A DNA stretch of 64,000 nt, from assembly GCF_900111175.1 (NCBI RefSeq), contig NZ_FOGI01000002.1, forward strand, positions 542,022-606,021, written 5' to 3'. How positions within the stretch are numbered: position 1 is the first letter of the stretch; the number at the start of each line of letters is the position of its first letter. The translations under genes were made by a program, and so were the position numbers. Of this stretch, positions 25,532 through 33,052 are shown one piece after another. The notes below the pieces were generated by a model, which saw only the letters and a program-made list of their open reading frames with translations, did no database searches and was not told the origin of the DNA. The stretch comes from Actinokineospora terrae (GTDB lineage: Bacteria > Actinomycetota > Actinomycetes > Mycobacteriales > Pseudonocardiaceae).

Positions 25532-25668
25532 CGCCCCGGCCTTCGCCGAGAAGGCCTCCGACGGCATCACCGACCTCGACCGCGCCGAGCCGCCCCGCAG
25601 GCGCCCCTTCTAAACCGAGCGACAACGAAGGGGGCGGGTGGCCACACGGCTGCCCGCCCCCTTCGCTT
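25532..25668. repeat. 137-bp inverted repeat, copy B
   Basis: Perfect inverted copy of 23603-23739. Read on the plus strand it holds the last 27 codons of the peptidase, its TAA stop and the terminator hairpin, but no upstream part of the gene. The copies are 1,792 bp apart. Recombination between them would flip the intervening gene and rebuild an intact 3' end on the other side. Confidence 0.95.
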
Positions 25669-25833
25669 TCCGCGTCGGCGCCAGGGCAGCACCAGCACGC
25701 GTGTTGGCCGTTCCGGCGGACACCGGTACCTCGACAGAACGTCACCTCGAGAGCCTCGGGGCACACGAACGTGGTCGACATCGAGACCCGTGCAGGCGCT
25801 GACGGCGCGTCGGCAGCCCAGCACGATGGTGAG

Positions 25834-26184
25834 ATGGCCAACCAGACTGGGTTCACCGTCATACGAAAGATGGCCGCCGCGACGGCCGCGGTCATGTTGG
25901 GCGTGGGTGCGACGCTGGTGGCCGCGTCACCTGCGGCCGCCGCACCGCCCGCGCAGTACGGCGGCGGGGTCGACATCAACGGGTGGTGCGTGGCGAAGTA
26001 CAGCGCCCCGTGGCACGCGGAACTCCGCACCCACAACGCCCACGGCTGGGTGTGCCAGTGGGGCCACGACACCGCTGCCTGGCGCTCGGTCGACATGTAC
26101 GCGGCATGCAGGCGCACGTACGGACCAGCGAGCACCGCGCGGTACACCGACTACAAAAATCCCTACTCCTGGTATTGCACCTGA
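25834..26184 (+). CDS. Small secreted four-cysteine protein of unknown function
   Basis: 116 residues with a Sec signal peptide (RKMAAATAAVMLGVGATLVA, cut after SPAAA). The mature 80-residue part has two related halves: VDINGWCVAKY...GWVCQW and VDMYAACRRTYG...PYSWYC, each with two Cys and several Trp/Tyr. This looks like a duplicated small module, probably disulphide-bonded and extracellular. The pattern resembles small actinomycete secreted proteins, but I cannot name a family. ATG 25834 is the likely start, with only GGTGAG upstream as a weak ribosome binding site. The next gene on the strand begins 190 bp on. Confidence 0.7.
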   Translation: MANQTGFTVIRKMAAATAAVMLGVGATLVAASPAAAAPPAQYGGGVDINGWCVAKYSAPWHAELRTHNAHGWVCQWGHDTAAWRSVDMYAACRRTYGPASTARYTDYKNPYSWYCT

Positions 26185-26374
26185 TCGACCAGTTCGTCCG
26201 GACTCCCGCCGAGGCTGCCCGGCTCGCCGTCGACGCAGGCGCCCCACCGTGATCCACAGCGGAACACCACGTTTCCGTCGTTGCGTGATCGGGTGGACAC
26301 GGACTGTCCGGGGTGGATCTCGAATGGGTCGCGGTGGGTGGGATGGGGTGGGGGCGGCGGTAGCGTGCCGGTCC

Positions 26375-28909
26375 ATGCAGTTGCCTTGGAGGGCGGCTCC
26401 GCGGGCGGCGGTGTCGAGTCCGCTGACGGTGTTGGTTGCGTTCGTGGCGGCGTTGTTGCTCAGTTTCGTGGGGGCGGCGGCGGTGTTGCACGCGGATTCG
26501 GCGGGGTCGGCGGCGGTCGCGTACCAGGCGGGGCGGTTGTGCGGGCAGACGGTGCCGCCGGTGGTGGATGGGAACCGGGTGTCGGTGGCCGACGCAGGGG
26601 ATGTCCTGCGGATCTCGGCTGAGCAGGGGCGGGCGGCGGGGTTCGGCACCGTCATCGGGGCGGTGTACTCGCCGGTGCGGCAGTGGGACTTCAACGGGCC
26701 GCACCCGTGGTCGCAGTTCGGGTACCGCGACGGCGCGCTGGACAACCTGCGGGTGGTCGAGGGCGGGAGCCGGGACGGGCTGTGGGTGCCGCGCAGCGTC
26801 GCCGACGACGCCGGGATCAAGATCGGTGACCGCGGGCTGAACGGCACGCTCCCGCCGGTGACCGCGATCTACGCCGACGTCAGCGACCCGGTGCCCGCGT
26901 ACTGGTGCTCCGAGCAGCAGCGGATCATGCCGAACCCTCTAGCCACCGAGGGCGCCACGGCCGCAGTCGTCTGGTTCCCCACTCTGGACTCGTTCACCGC
27001 CTCTATGGGCCCCGTGAGCGGTAACGCCGCCGCGGTCAGTGTCCGCTTCCCTGCCCCGACACCCACCACCACTGACGAGGCCGCGGCCTTGGTCGCACGC
27101 GGTAAGACCGTGGTCGACGGGGTGACCTCGCAGTTGCGGGCGCGGGACAAGGCGCGGCTGGTGATCGCGTCGAACTACTTCGCGAAACCGGTCGAGGTCG
27201 CGCACTCCGCCGAGTCGACGGTCTTGGGCGCGGTGCTGCCGTTGACGGTCATCAGCCTGCTGGTCGGGTTGGCCGGGGTCGGCGCGGTGACCGTGCAGTG
27301 GGTGCAGCGCAGGCACGCCGAACTGCGACTGCTGTGGGCGCGCGGCGCGGGACCGGTAGCCCTTGGCTGGCGCGCGGTGCTGGAGTTGGCCGCGCCGTTG
27401 CTCCTTGGCGCGGCAGCCGGTTTGCTCGCGGCACGGTTGACCCTGCCTTGGTACGCGCCCTCGACAGCCCTGACCGACGGCACAGTCGGTGTCGCCGCTC
27501 TTGTCGCGGCCAGCGTCCTAGTAGCCGCATTGCTGGTCGTAGGCGCGGTGACGGCGGCGCGGACGCACCGGGAGTTCCAGGCAGGTAGTACGCGTCGCAC
27601 GTCACGGGTGTGGCGGTTCGTGCCGTGGGAGCTCATCACCGCCGGGTTGGCCTACCTCGCGTGGGCACGGCTGGACAGCATGCCCACGAAGCTCCAGTTC
27701 GGACAACCGCTGCCGCAGAACGCTGACGCGGTCGGGTTGGCGTTCCCGTTGCTGGTAGTCCTGACCGTCGCTCTAGTCACCGTCCGCCTGGCGCGGTGGG
27801 CACTCACTGCCGCACACCGCGCTGACCTCTGGCGGGCACCAGCGGTGCACCTAGCGCTGCGCAGACTGTCGGCCGCCGCCGGTTCCGCGGTGGGGATCCT
27901 GCTGGTCGGGACGCTCGCGGTGGGCACGCTGACCGTGGGGGTCGGGGTGGCGGCCGCGCAGAGCGAGGCGCTGGACACCAAGTCGGGGCTGTTCGTCGGC
28001 GCCGAGTCGACCGCGCAGATCCCCGGCCGGGTCGCCATCGCCGGACTGCCGCCCGCACTGGCCCAGCACGCCACCGTGGTCGGCGTGGTCAAGACCGGGC
28101 AGAGCATCGTGCTGGCGGTCGACCCGGCGACGTTCACCCGCTCGGCGTGGCTCGGCGACCGCGACCCGGACGACGTCGCCGCGCGGCTGTCCACACTGGC
28201 CGGTCCCGGGGTCCGCGCGCTGCGGGTCGGGTCCACACCGGACGCCCCGGCCGAGCTGCCCAGGGTGGGCGCGGTCCGCCCGGTCGGGCAGGTCGCGTCG
28301 TTCCCGCTGATCGGCACCGGCCGCGGGTACGTGGTGTCGCGGGCGTCGCTGCCGGACCCGGAGCAGATCGACGTGTGGCAGGTCTGGTCGTCCAGGTCCA
28401 GCGCCGAACTGGTCGCCGACCTGGACGCGGCCGGGATCCACCACCTGCACTCCCGGTCCAAGGCCCTGGCGCTCGACGGGCTGCCGTTCCTGACCGTCAC
28501 CTGGACCTTCGACTTCGTCACCGCGCTGGGCATGGTGCTGGCCATCGTCGCCGCGGCCGCGCTGGTCCTGGCGGTGGAGGTGCGGCGCAGGCAGAACGCG
28601 CTGGCCGGGGCCCTGGCGACCCGGATGGGCCTGCGGCAGCGGACCCTGGTCGCCAGCCACCTCACCGAACTCGGGGCACTGGCGGGCATCTCGGTCGCGG
28701 CGGGCAGCGCGGCGGGCGCGGTCTGCGCGGCCGTGTCGGCACCGATGCTGGACCCGTCGCCGTGGCTGCGCCCGGTGGCGGCGGCGCCGAACCTGGTGCC
28801 GCTGGTCTCGACGACGACACTGGTGGCCGCGGTGGTGGTGGCGCTCGTGTGCTGGTCGGCGGTGCGCTCGGTCACCACCGCCCGGGTCGGGGAGCTGATC
28901 CGTGGCTGA
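26375..28909 (+). CDS. FtsX-like ABC transporter permease
   Basis: 844 residues. A first membrane helix (residues about 15-37) is followed by a large extracytoplasmic region (40-290). Several helices (about 295-480) and a second half with the same design follow, ending in FtsX-type helices (WTFDFVTALGMVLAIVAAAA and the C-terminal three-helix group). This is the layout of MacB/LolCDE-type permeases that move lipids, peptides or drugs, or act as mechanical transmitters. The last codons ELIRG-stop overlap the GTG of the next small ORF by 8 bp, the first link of the chain leading to the ATPase genes. Confidence 0.88.
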   Translation: MQLPWRAAPRAAVSSPLTVLVAFVAALLLSFVGAAAVLHADSAGSAAVAYQAGRLCGQTVPPVVDGNRVSVADAGDVLRISAEQGRAAGFGTVIGAVYSPVRQWDFNGPHPWSQFGYRDGALDNLRVVEGGSRDGLWVPRSVADDAGIKIGDRGLNGTLPPVTAIYADVSDPVPAYWCSEQQRIMPNPLATEGATAAVVWFPTLDSFTASMGPVSGNAAAVSVRFPAPTPTTTDEAAALVARGKTVVDGVTSQLRARDKARLVIASNYFAKPVEVAHSAESTVLGAVLPLTVISLLVGLAGVGAVTVQWVQRRHAELRLLWARGAGPVALGWRAVLELAAPLLLGAAAGLLAARLTLPWYAPSTALTDGTVGVAALVAASVLVAALLVVGAVTAARTHREFQAGSTRRTSRVWRFVPWELITAGLAYLAWARLDSMPTKLQFGQPLPQNADAVGLAFPLLVVLTVALVTVRLARWALTAAHRADLWRAPAVHLALRRLSAAAGSAVGILLVGTLAVGTLTVGVGVAAAQSEALDTKSGLFVGAESTAQIPGRVAIAGLPPALAQHATVVGVVKTGQSIVLAVDPATFTRSAWLGDRDPDDVAARLSTLAGPGVRALRVGSTPDAPAELPRVGAVRPVGQVASFPLIGTGRGYVVSRASLPDPEQIDVWQVWSSRSSAELVADLDAAGIHHLHSRSKALALDGLPFLTVTWTFDFVTALGMVLAIVAAAALVLAVEVRRRQNALAGALATRMGLRQRTLVASHLTELGALAGISVAAGSAAGAVCAAVSAPMLDPSPWLRPVAAAPNLVPLVSTTTLVAAVVVALVCWSAVRSVTTARVGELIRG

Positions 28910-29108
28910 ACCGATGTTCGATGCCCGCCGAGCGGCAGCAGTGGCGCGCAGCGCTGTTCCGCGACCATCGCAGCAGGGGCGGGAGCCGATCCATGGCCGA
29001 GCTGATCGACGACCACGTCCGCTCCGCGTGGCAGGCCATCGCGGGATCCCGGGCACCGGCGCGCAGCTTCGTCGCCACCGCCCGAGCAAGGAGTTGATCC
29101 GTGGCTGA
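28902..29108 (+). CDS. Mini-ORF 1 in the coupling chain
   Basis: A 68-residue Arg/Ala/Pro-rich frame (MAEPMFDARRAAAVARS at its start) beginning at the GTG that overlaps the permease stop and ending KELIRG at the next overlap. It has no recognisable fold. Its start copies the ATPase start (MAEPIFDD) and its end copies the permease end (ELIRG). It may be translated only to pass ribosomes on. Confidence 0.4.
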   Translation: MAEPMFDARRAAAVARSAVPRPSQQGREPIHGRADRRPRPLRVAGHRGIPGTGAQLRRHRPSKELIRG

Positions 29109-29337
29109 ACCGACCTTCGATGCCCGCCGAGCGGCAGCAGTGGCGCGCAGCGCTGTTCCGCGACCATCGCAGGCCAAGGGCGGGAGCCGATCCATGGCCG
29201 AGCTGATCGACGACCAGGTCCGCTCCGCACGCCGCAGAACACCCACGCACCCCCGCGCGGCAGGCGATCGCGAGATCCCGGACACCGGCGCACAGCTCCG
29301 TCGCCACCGCCCGAGCAAGGAGTTGATCCGTGGCTGA
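29101..29337 (+). CDS. Mini-ORF 2 in the coupling chain
   Basis: 78 residues, a close copy of mini-ORF 1 with a 10-residue insertion (MAEPTFDARRAAAVARS start, KELIRG end). It overlaps its neighbours by 8 bp on both sides through GTGGCTGA. No family is recognised. Confidence 0.4.
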   Translation: MAEPTFDARRAAAVARSAVPRPSQAKGGSRSMAELIDDQVRSARRRTPTHPRAAGDREIPDTGAQLRRHRPSKELIRG

Positions 29338-29389
29338 GCCGACCAGTGCGGCCCGTCGCCGCCCGAGTGGGGAGTCGACCCGTGGCTGA
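29330..29389 (+). CDS. Mini-ORF 3 in the coupling chain
   Basis: A 19-residue frame (MAEPTSAARRRPSGESTRG) between two GTGGCTGA overlaps. Its stop lies inside the first codons of the ATPase gene at 29382. It is too short for a fold and best seen as a relay for translational coupling. Confidence 0.35.
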   Translation: MAEPTSAARRRPSGESTRG

Positions 29390-30077
29390 GCCGATCTTCG
29401 ACGACCAGGTGCCGCTCTACGAGCTGCGGGACACCCACGTCCGCTACCGCACCCCCGCGGGCCAGGTCACCGCGGTCGGGGGCGTGACGTTCGACGTGGC
29501 CGCGCGGGGGATGACCGTGTTGGCCGGGCCGTCCGGGTCGGGGAAGTCGACGTTGTTGCGGGTGCTGGGGTTGATCGACCGGCACACGGCCGGGTCGGTG
29601 GCCTGGCAGGGGCGGGACATCGGGCGGTTGTCGCACCGGGCGCGGCGGGCGGTGCGGCGGGAGCGGATCGCGGTGGTGTTCCAGGCGCCGCCGGACAACC
29701 TGATCGGGCACCTCGGTGTGGCCGCGAACCTGACCGCCGCCGCCCAGTCCGCCGGTCTGCCGGACGCGGACCCCGAGATCCTCGACTGGCTCGGCATCCC
29801 CGGCACCGGCGGCTGGCGGGTCAGCGCCCTGTCCGGCGGCCAGCAGCAGCGCCTGGCCTTCGGGTGCGCGCTGGCCCGTTCCCCCGCCGTCGTCCTGGCC
29901 GACGAGCCGACGTCCCAACTCGACGCCGCCTCGGCCGCGCTGGTGCTCGACGTCCTGCGCCGTCTCACCGAGCGGGGCGTGGCCGTGGTCGCCGCCTCCC
30001 ACGACCCCGAACTCGTCGCCCTCGGGGATCGCGTGGTGCACCTGCGCGAGGGTCGCATCGACGAGGTGGCCGCGTGA
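29382..30077 (+). CDS. ABC transporter ATP-binding protein (MacB/LolD type)
   Basis: 231 residues with all ABC signatures: Walker A AGPSGSGKST, a Q-loop in AVVFQAPPDNLIG, signature SGGQQQRLAFG, Walker B VVLADEPTS and the switch His in AASHDPE. Of the LolD/MacB type, expected to power the FtsX-like permease encoded upstream. The GTG at 29382 lies in the last GTGGCTGA overlap of the mini-ORF chain; its first residues MAEPIFDDQ are the apparent source of the repeats. Its stop overlaps the next ATPase start (GTGA). Confidence 0.93.
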   Translation: MAEPIFDDQVPLYELRDTHVRYRTPAGQVTAVGGVTFDVAARGMTVLAGPSGSGKSTLLRVLGLIDRHTAGSVAWQGRDIGRLSHRARRAVRRERIAVVFQAPPDNLIGHLGVAANLTAAAQSAGLPDADPEILDWLGIPGTGGWRVSALSGGQQQRLAFGCALARSPAVVLADEPTSQLDAASAALVLDVLRRLTERGVAVVAASHDPELVALGDRVVHLREGRIDEVAA

Positions 30078-30721
30078 GCGCGCTGGTCGGGATGGGGCTG
30101 ACCCGGGGGTTCGACCACCCGGACGGTCGGATCGAGGTGCTGCGCGGGGTCGACCTGAGCGTCGCCTCGGCCGAGGTGGTCACGGTGTCTGGGCGGTCCG
30201 GGTCGGGCAAGAGCGCGCTGTTCGCGGTGCTGTGCGGGTTCGACAAGCCGGACGCGGGCACGGTGGCGGTGTGCGGCGAGCCGTTGGCGGAGGTACCCGC
30301 GTGGGCGGACTGCGGGGTGTTGCCGCAGGCGCTGGGACTGGCGCAGGAGTTGACGTTGGCGGAGAACGTGGGGCTGCCGCTGCGGTTGTCCGGGCGCCGG
30401 GCCGAGGTGCGCGACCGGGTCGCGGAACTGCTGGGGGAACTGGGGATCGCCGGGTTGGCCGACCGGTACCCGCAGGAGGTGTCCTACGGGCAGCAGCAGC
30501 GGGCCGCCCTGGCCAGGGCCGTGTCGGCGCGCCCCAAGGTCCTGCTGGCCGACGAGCCGACCGCGCACCTCGACCACGACAGCGTCGCCGCGGTGTTGGG
30601 GTTGCTGCGCCGGACCGCCGGGGAGGGCACGGCGGTGCTGGTCGCCACCCACCACGACGCGGTGCACGACATCGCCGACCGCGGGCTGGCCCTGGTGGAC
30701 GGGCGGATCGCGGTCGCCTGA
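30074..30721 (+). CDS. Second ABC transporter ATP-binding protein
   Basis: 215 residues: Walker A SGRSGSGKSA, signature SYGQQQRAALA (an SYGQQ variant of LSGGQ), Walker B VLLADEPTA and the switch His in ATHHDAV. The GTG start overlaps the stop of the first ATPase. The two ATPases plus one FtsX permease probably form an asymmetric exporter with a heterodimeric motor. The altered signature motif suggests that one of the two ATP sites is weak. Confidence 0.92.
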   Translation: MSALVGMGLTRGFDHPDGRIEVLRGVDLSVASAEVVTVSGRSGSGKSALFAVLCGFDKPDAGTVAVCGEPLAEVPAWADCGVLPQALGLAQELTLAENVGLPLRLSGRRAEVRDRVAELLGELGIAGLADRYPQEVSYGQQQRAALARAVSARPKVLLADEPTAHLDHDSVAAVLGLLRRTAGEGTAVLVATHHDAVHDIADRGLALVDGRIAVA

Positions 30722-30759
30722 ACCCGGTACGGTGTCGTGGTGACCGGGGGGAGCGCGAC

Positions 30760-31602
30760 GTGCTGGGCATGACCGAGGTGACCGGGCGGGAAGGCACCTG
30801 GGTGTTCGACTACGACTCGGTGCGGGTGGTCCCGGCCAAGTCGGCGCACCCGCTGCGGCTGGCGGTCGGCGAACTGGTGGTGCCGTTGGCCGCGATCGCC
30901 GGGGTCGGGTTCGAGACCGACCGCAAGGGCGGCCACCTGCGGCTGCGGCCCCGCGCGGGCGCCGACCCGCTGACCCACGTGACCGGTGGCGCGCTGCCCG
31001 AGGCGGCCGACCCGTTCCGGCTCACCATCGAGCCGAGGGCGGCGGCGTCCGCCGAGTACTTCGCCGACGGGGTCCGCGACGCGCGGCTGGTCGCCCGGGT
31101 GCCCGACGCCGCGGCCGAGGGGTGGCTGCTGGCGGCCCCGAGCGCGCCGCTGTCGACCACCGGGGAGGACGGCGACGCCTCGTTCGACGGTGACCGCGTC
31201 CGGTTCGAGTGGGGCTGGGCGGCCGAGTCGTCCAAGCGCTCCGGTGGGGCGCGGGAGGTGGCGGTCGGCGACCTGCTCGGTATCGAGTGGACACCCAAGC
31301 TGGTGCGGCTGCGGCCGGTAGGCCCGCCGAGCACACAACCCGCCTCGCACGACCCGAACTGCTTCCGGCTGTGGGGCTTCAAGAAGGACATCGCCGCGTC
31401 GGCCCTGCTCGCCGCCGCTGTCGTCGCCAGACTCCCGCACCCGACCGCGTCCACGAGCGCGGCGGCGTCCACACGCGACAGTCCGGTCGACCAGGACACG
31501 GTGTTGCGGCGCCTGCGCGAACTGGGCGAGTTGCGCCGCGACGGGGTGCTCACCGAGGACGAGTTCACCGCGGCCAAGCAGGCGTTGCTGCGCGCGCTGT
31601 GA
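30760..31602 (+). CDS. DUF4429/SHOCT protein
   Basis: 280 residues. Two similar beta-rich DUF4429-type domains (from WVFDYDSVRVVP, and from DGDASFDGDRVRFEWG) are followed by a short hydrophobic stretch (DIAASALLAAAVVARL). A C-terminal SHOCT helix pair ends the protein (VLRRLRELGELRRDGVLTED). Proteins of this design are common in actinomycetes and have no known function; the SHOCT part often mediates oligomerisation. GTG 30760 is taken because GGGGAG lies 7 nt upstream; ATG 30769 is the alternative. Confidence 0.78.
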   Translation: MLGMTEVTGREGTWVFDYDSVRVVPAKSAHPLRLAVGELVVPLAAIAGVGFETDRKGGHLRLRPRAGADPLTHVTGGALPEAADPFRLTIEPRAAASAEYFADGVRDARLVARVPDAAAEGWLLAAPSAPLSTTGEDGDASFDGDRVRFEWGWAAESSKRSGGAREVAVGDLLGIEWTPKLVRLRPVGPPSTQPASHDPNCFRLWGFKKDIAASALLAAAVVARLPHPTASTSAAASTRDSPVDQDTVLRRLRELGELRRDGVLTEDEFTAAKQALLRAL

Positions 31603-31626
31603 TCGCGGCGCCTAGACTGGGCCGAG

Positions 31627-32682
31627 ATGATGCGACGGTACCGATGGCATGCCGCTGTCCTGCTGCTGGTGCTCGTGCTGGCGAGCGCCGTGGTGATCGT
31701 CCTGCCCGGACCGGCCCCTGCCCCGTCGCCGCCGAGCGGGGTGCCCAGGGTGCTGGTGGCGATGGGCGACTCCACCGTCTCGGGTGAGGCCGCGGGCGAT
31801 TACGAGCCGGGCACCGACGGCACCGGCGGCGACTGGTGCCACCGCTCCCGGGCCGCCTCGATCCACCACACCGGACTGCGCGGCATCGACGAGACGATCA
31901 ACCTCGCCTGTTCCGGCGCCCCGTCCGCCCAGGTCGGGCTCGGCAGCACGGAGCAGTACACCGAGGGCTCCCAGGCGGCCCGGCTCGGGTCGCTGGCCAG
32001 GCAGAAGCGGGTCGTGGCGATCCTGGTGGCGGTCGGCGCCAACGACGACCCGTCGTTCTCGCACGTGCTCGACAGTTGCGTGCAGGCGTGGCTGGACCAG
32101 TCGAAGCAGTCGTGCTCGGACTCGGTGGGCGGCGAGTGGCAGCAGCGGGTGGACCGGATGGTGCCGAAGGTGGTCCGCGCGCTGGCCGACATCCGCTCGG
32201 TGATGTCCGACGCCGGGTACCAGCCGACCGACTACCACCTGGTCCTGCAGTCCTACGCCGCCCCGATCAGCCCGGACGTCCGCCAGGGCCTGCGCAACCT
32301 CAACGGCTGCCCGTTCCGCGAGGCCGACCTGCGCTGGGTCCGCGCCGAGGCCGTCCCCAAGATCACCGACGGGGTCCGCCAGGCCGCCCGCGAGTCCGGC
32401 GCCCGGCTGCTGGACGTGTCCCGCGCGGGCGTCGGCCGGGAAGCGTGCTCCCGCGACGACGCCACGCAGGAGTGGTTCAGCAGGCTGTCGGTCCGCTGGA
32501 ACGACCTGGGCGACGACGACCGCGCCTCGCACGCGCTGCAGGAGTCCTTCCACCCCAACGCCGCCGGACACGCCCAACTGGGCCGCTGCTTCGGCGAGTT
32601 CCTGGTGACCGACTCCCGGGCGGCGGCCTGCCTGCCGGGGGCGGACGGGGACCTGCACCCGGCCACGACGATCGGGCCGTGA
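31627..32682 (+). CDS. Exported SGNH/GDSL hydrolase
   Basis: 351 residues with an N-terminal membrane anchor or signal (residues 8-27). The SGNH family blocks are present: block I MGDSTVSGE with nucleophile Ser49, block III GAND (Asn), and block V SFHPNAAGH giving the Asp-like position and catalytic His. Six or more Cys suggest disulphides outside the cell. It resembles secreted actinomycete lipases/esterases; the ester is unknown. Two adjacent ATGs (31627 and 31630) could start it. The next gene begins 7 bp downstream. Confidence 0.87.
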   Translation: MMRRYRWHAAVLLLVLVLASAVVIVLPGPAPAPSPPSGVPRVLVAMGDSTVSGEAAGDYEPGTDGTGGDWCHRSRAASIHHTGLRGIDETINLACSGAPSAQVGLGSTEQYTEGSQAARLGSLARQKRVVAILVAVGANDDPSFSHVLDSCVQAWLDQSKQSCSDSVGGEWQQRVDRMVPKVVRALADIRSVMSDAGYQPTDYHLVLQSYAAPISPDVRQGLRNLNGCPFREADLRWVRAEAVPKITDGVRQAARESGARLLDVSRAGVGREACSRDDATQEWFSRLSVRWNDLGDDDRASHALQESFHPNAAGHAQLGRCFGEFLVTDSRAAACLPGADGDLHPATTIGP

Positions 32683-32689
32683 TCTTGGG

Positions 32690-32995
32690 GTGGGTCGGGG
32701 GTACCTCCCGGACGTGGACTCCTTGTGGACCGGACTCGGCGTGGTCGCGGTCGTCGTGGTCGTGGTGCTGGTGTTGGTGGCGCTGTTCTTGGCTTATCGC
32801 CTGATCCGCAAGCACCGGCAGGTCAACCAGCCGGACACTCCTATGCCCACCAAGGTCGCGTACTGGCTCTCCCTGGCATACACGGTGTTCCCGGTCGACG
32901 CGCTGCCGGACCCGATCTACCTCGACGACATCGCGGTCCTGACCGGCAGCCTCATCTACGTGACCACGACGCTGCGGAAGAAGGACAAGGACTGA
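32690..32995 (+). CDS. DUF1232 (YkvA-like) membrane protein
   Basis: 101 residues: a strongly hydrophobic helix (VVAVVVVVVLVLVALFL) followed by a DUF1232 domain, with PTKVAYWLSLAYTVFPVDALPDPIYLDDIAVL as its core spread over two helices. DUF1232 proteins are small membrane proteins of unknown role. The start is uncertain: GTG 32690, or GTG 32714 just before the helix. Probably co-transcribed with the SGNH hydrolase gene. Confidence 0.82.
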   Translation: MGRGYLPDVDSLWTGLGVVAVVVVVVLVLVALFLAYRLIRKHRQVNQPDTPMPTKVAYWLSLAYTVFPVDALPDPIYLDDIAVLTGSLIYVTTTLRKKDKD

Positions 32996-33052
32996 TCTCT
33001 CCCCGGCCGCGCGTCGTACGATGTGCGGACTCCGGGGAGGAGGTGCGGGCCG

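Larger units (their letters stand above)
28892..29389 (+). repeat. Repeated permease/ATPase junction module
   Basis: The sequence GAG(C/T)(T/C)GA(T/C)CCGTGGCTGA recurs at 28892, 29091, 29320 and 29372, giving units of 199, 229 and 52 bp before the true ATPase start. The first two units are highly similar over most of their length; the second has a 30-bp insertion. Each also contains an internal ATGGCCGAGCTGATCGACGA that resembles the 5' end of the ATPase gene, so the array seems built from duplicated ATPase starts. Confidence 0.85.

Noticed and set aside
23658..26147. 829-codon minus-strand frame extending the peptidase upstream
   Set aside because: The extra 350 codons lack any family and run through repeat copy B and the secreted-protein gene. 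The signal peptide and AAGGAG place the true start at 25091.
28892..29389. CRISPR-like or mobile-element reading of the repeats near the ABC genes
   Set aside because: The units are long, unequal, built from neighbouring gene ends, and lack spacers, transposase or terminal inverted repeats.
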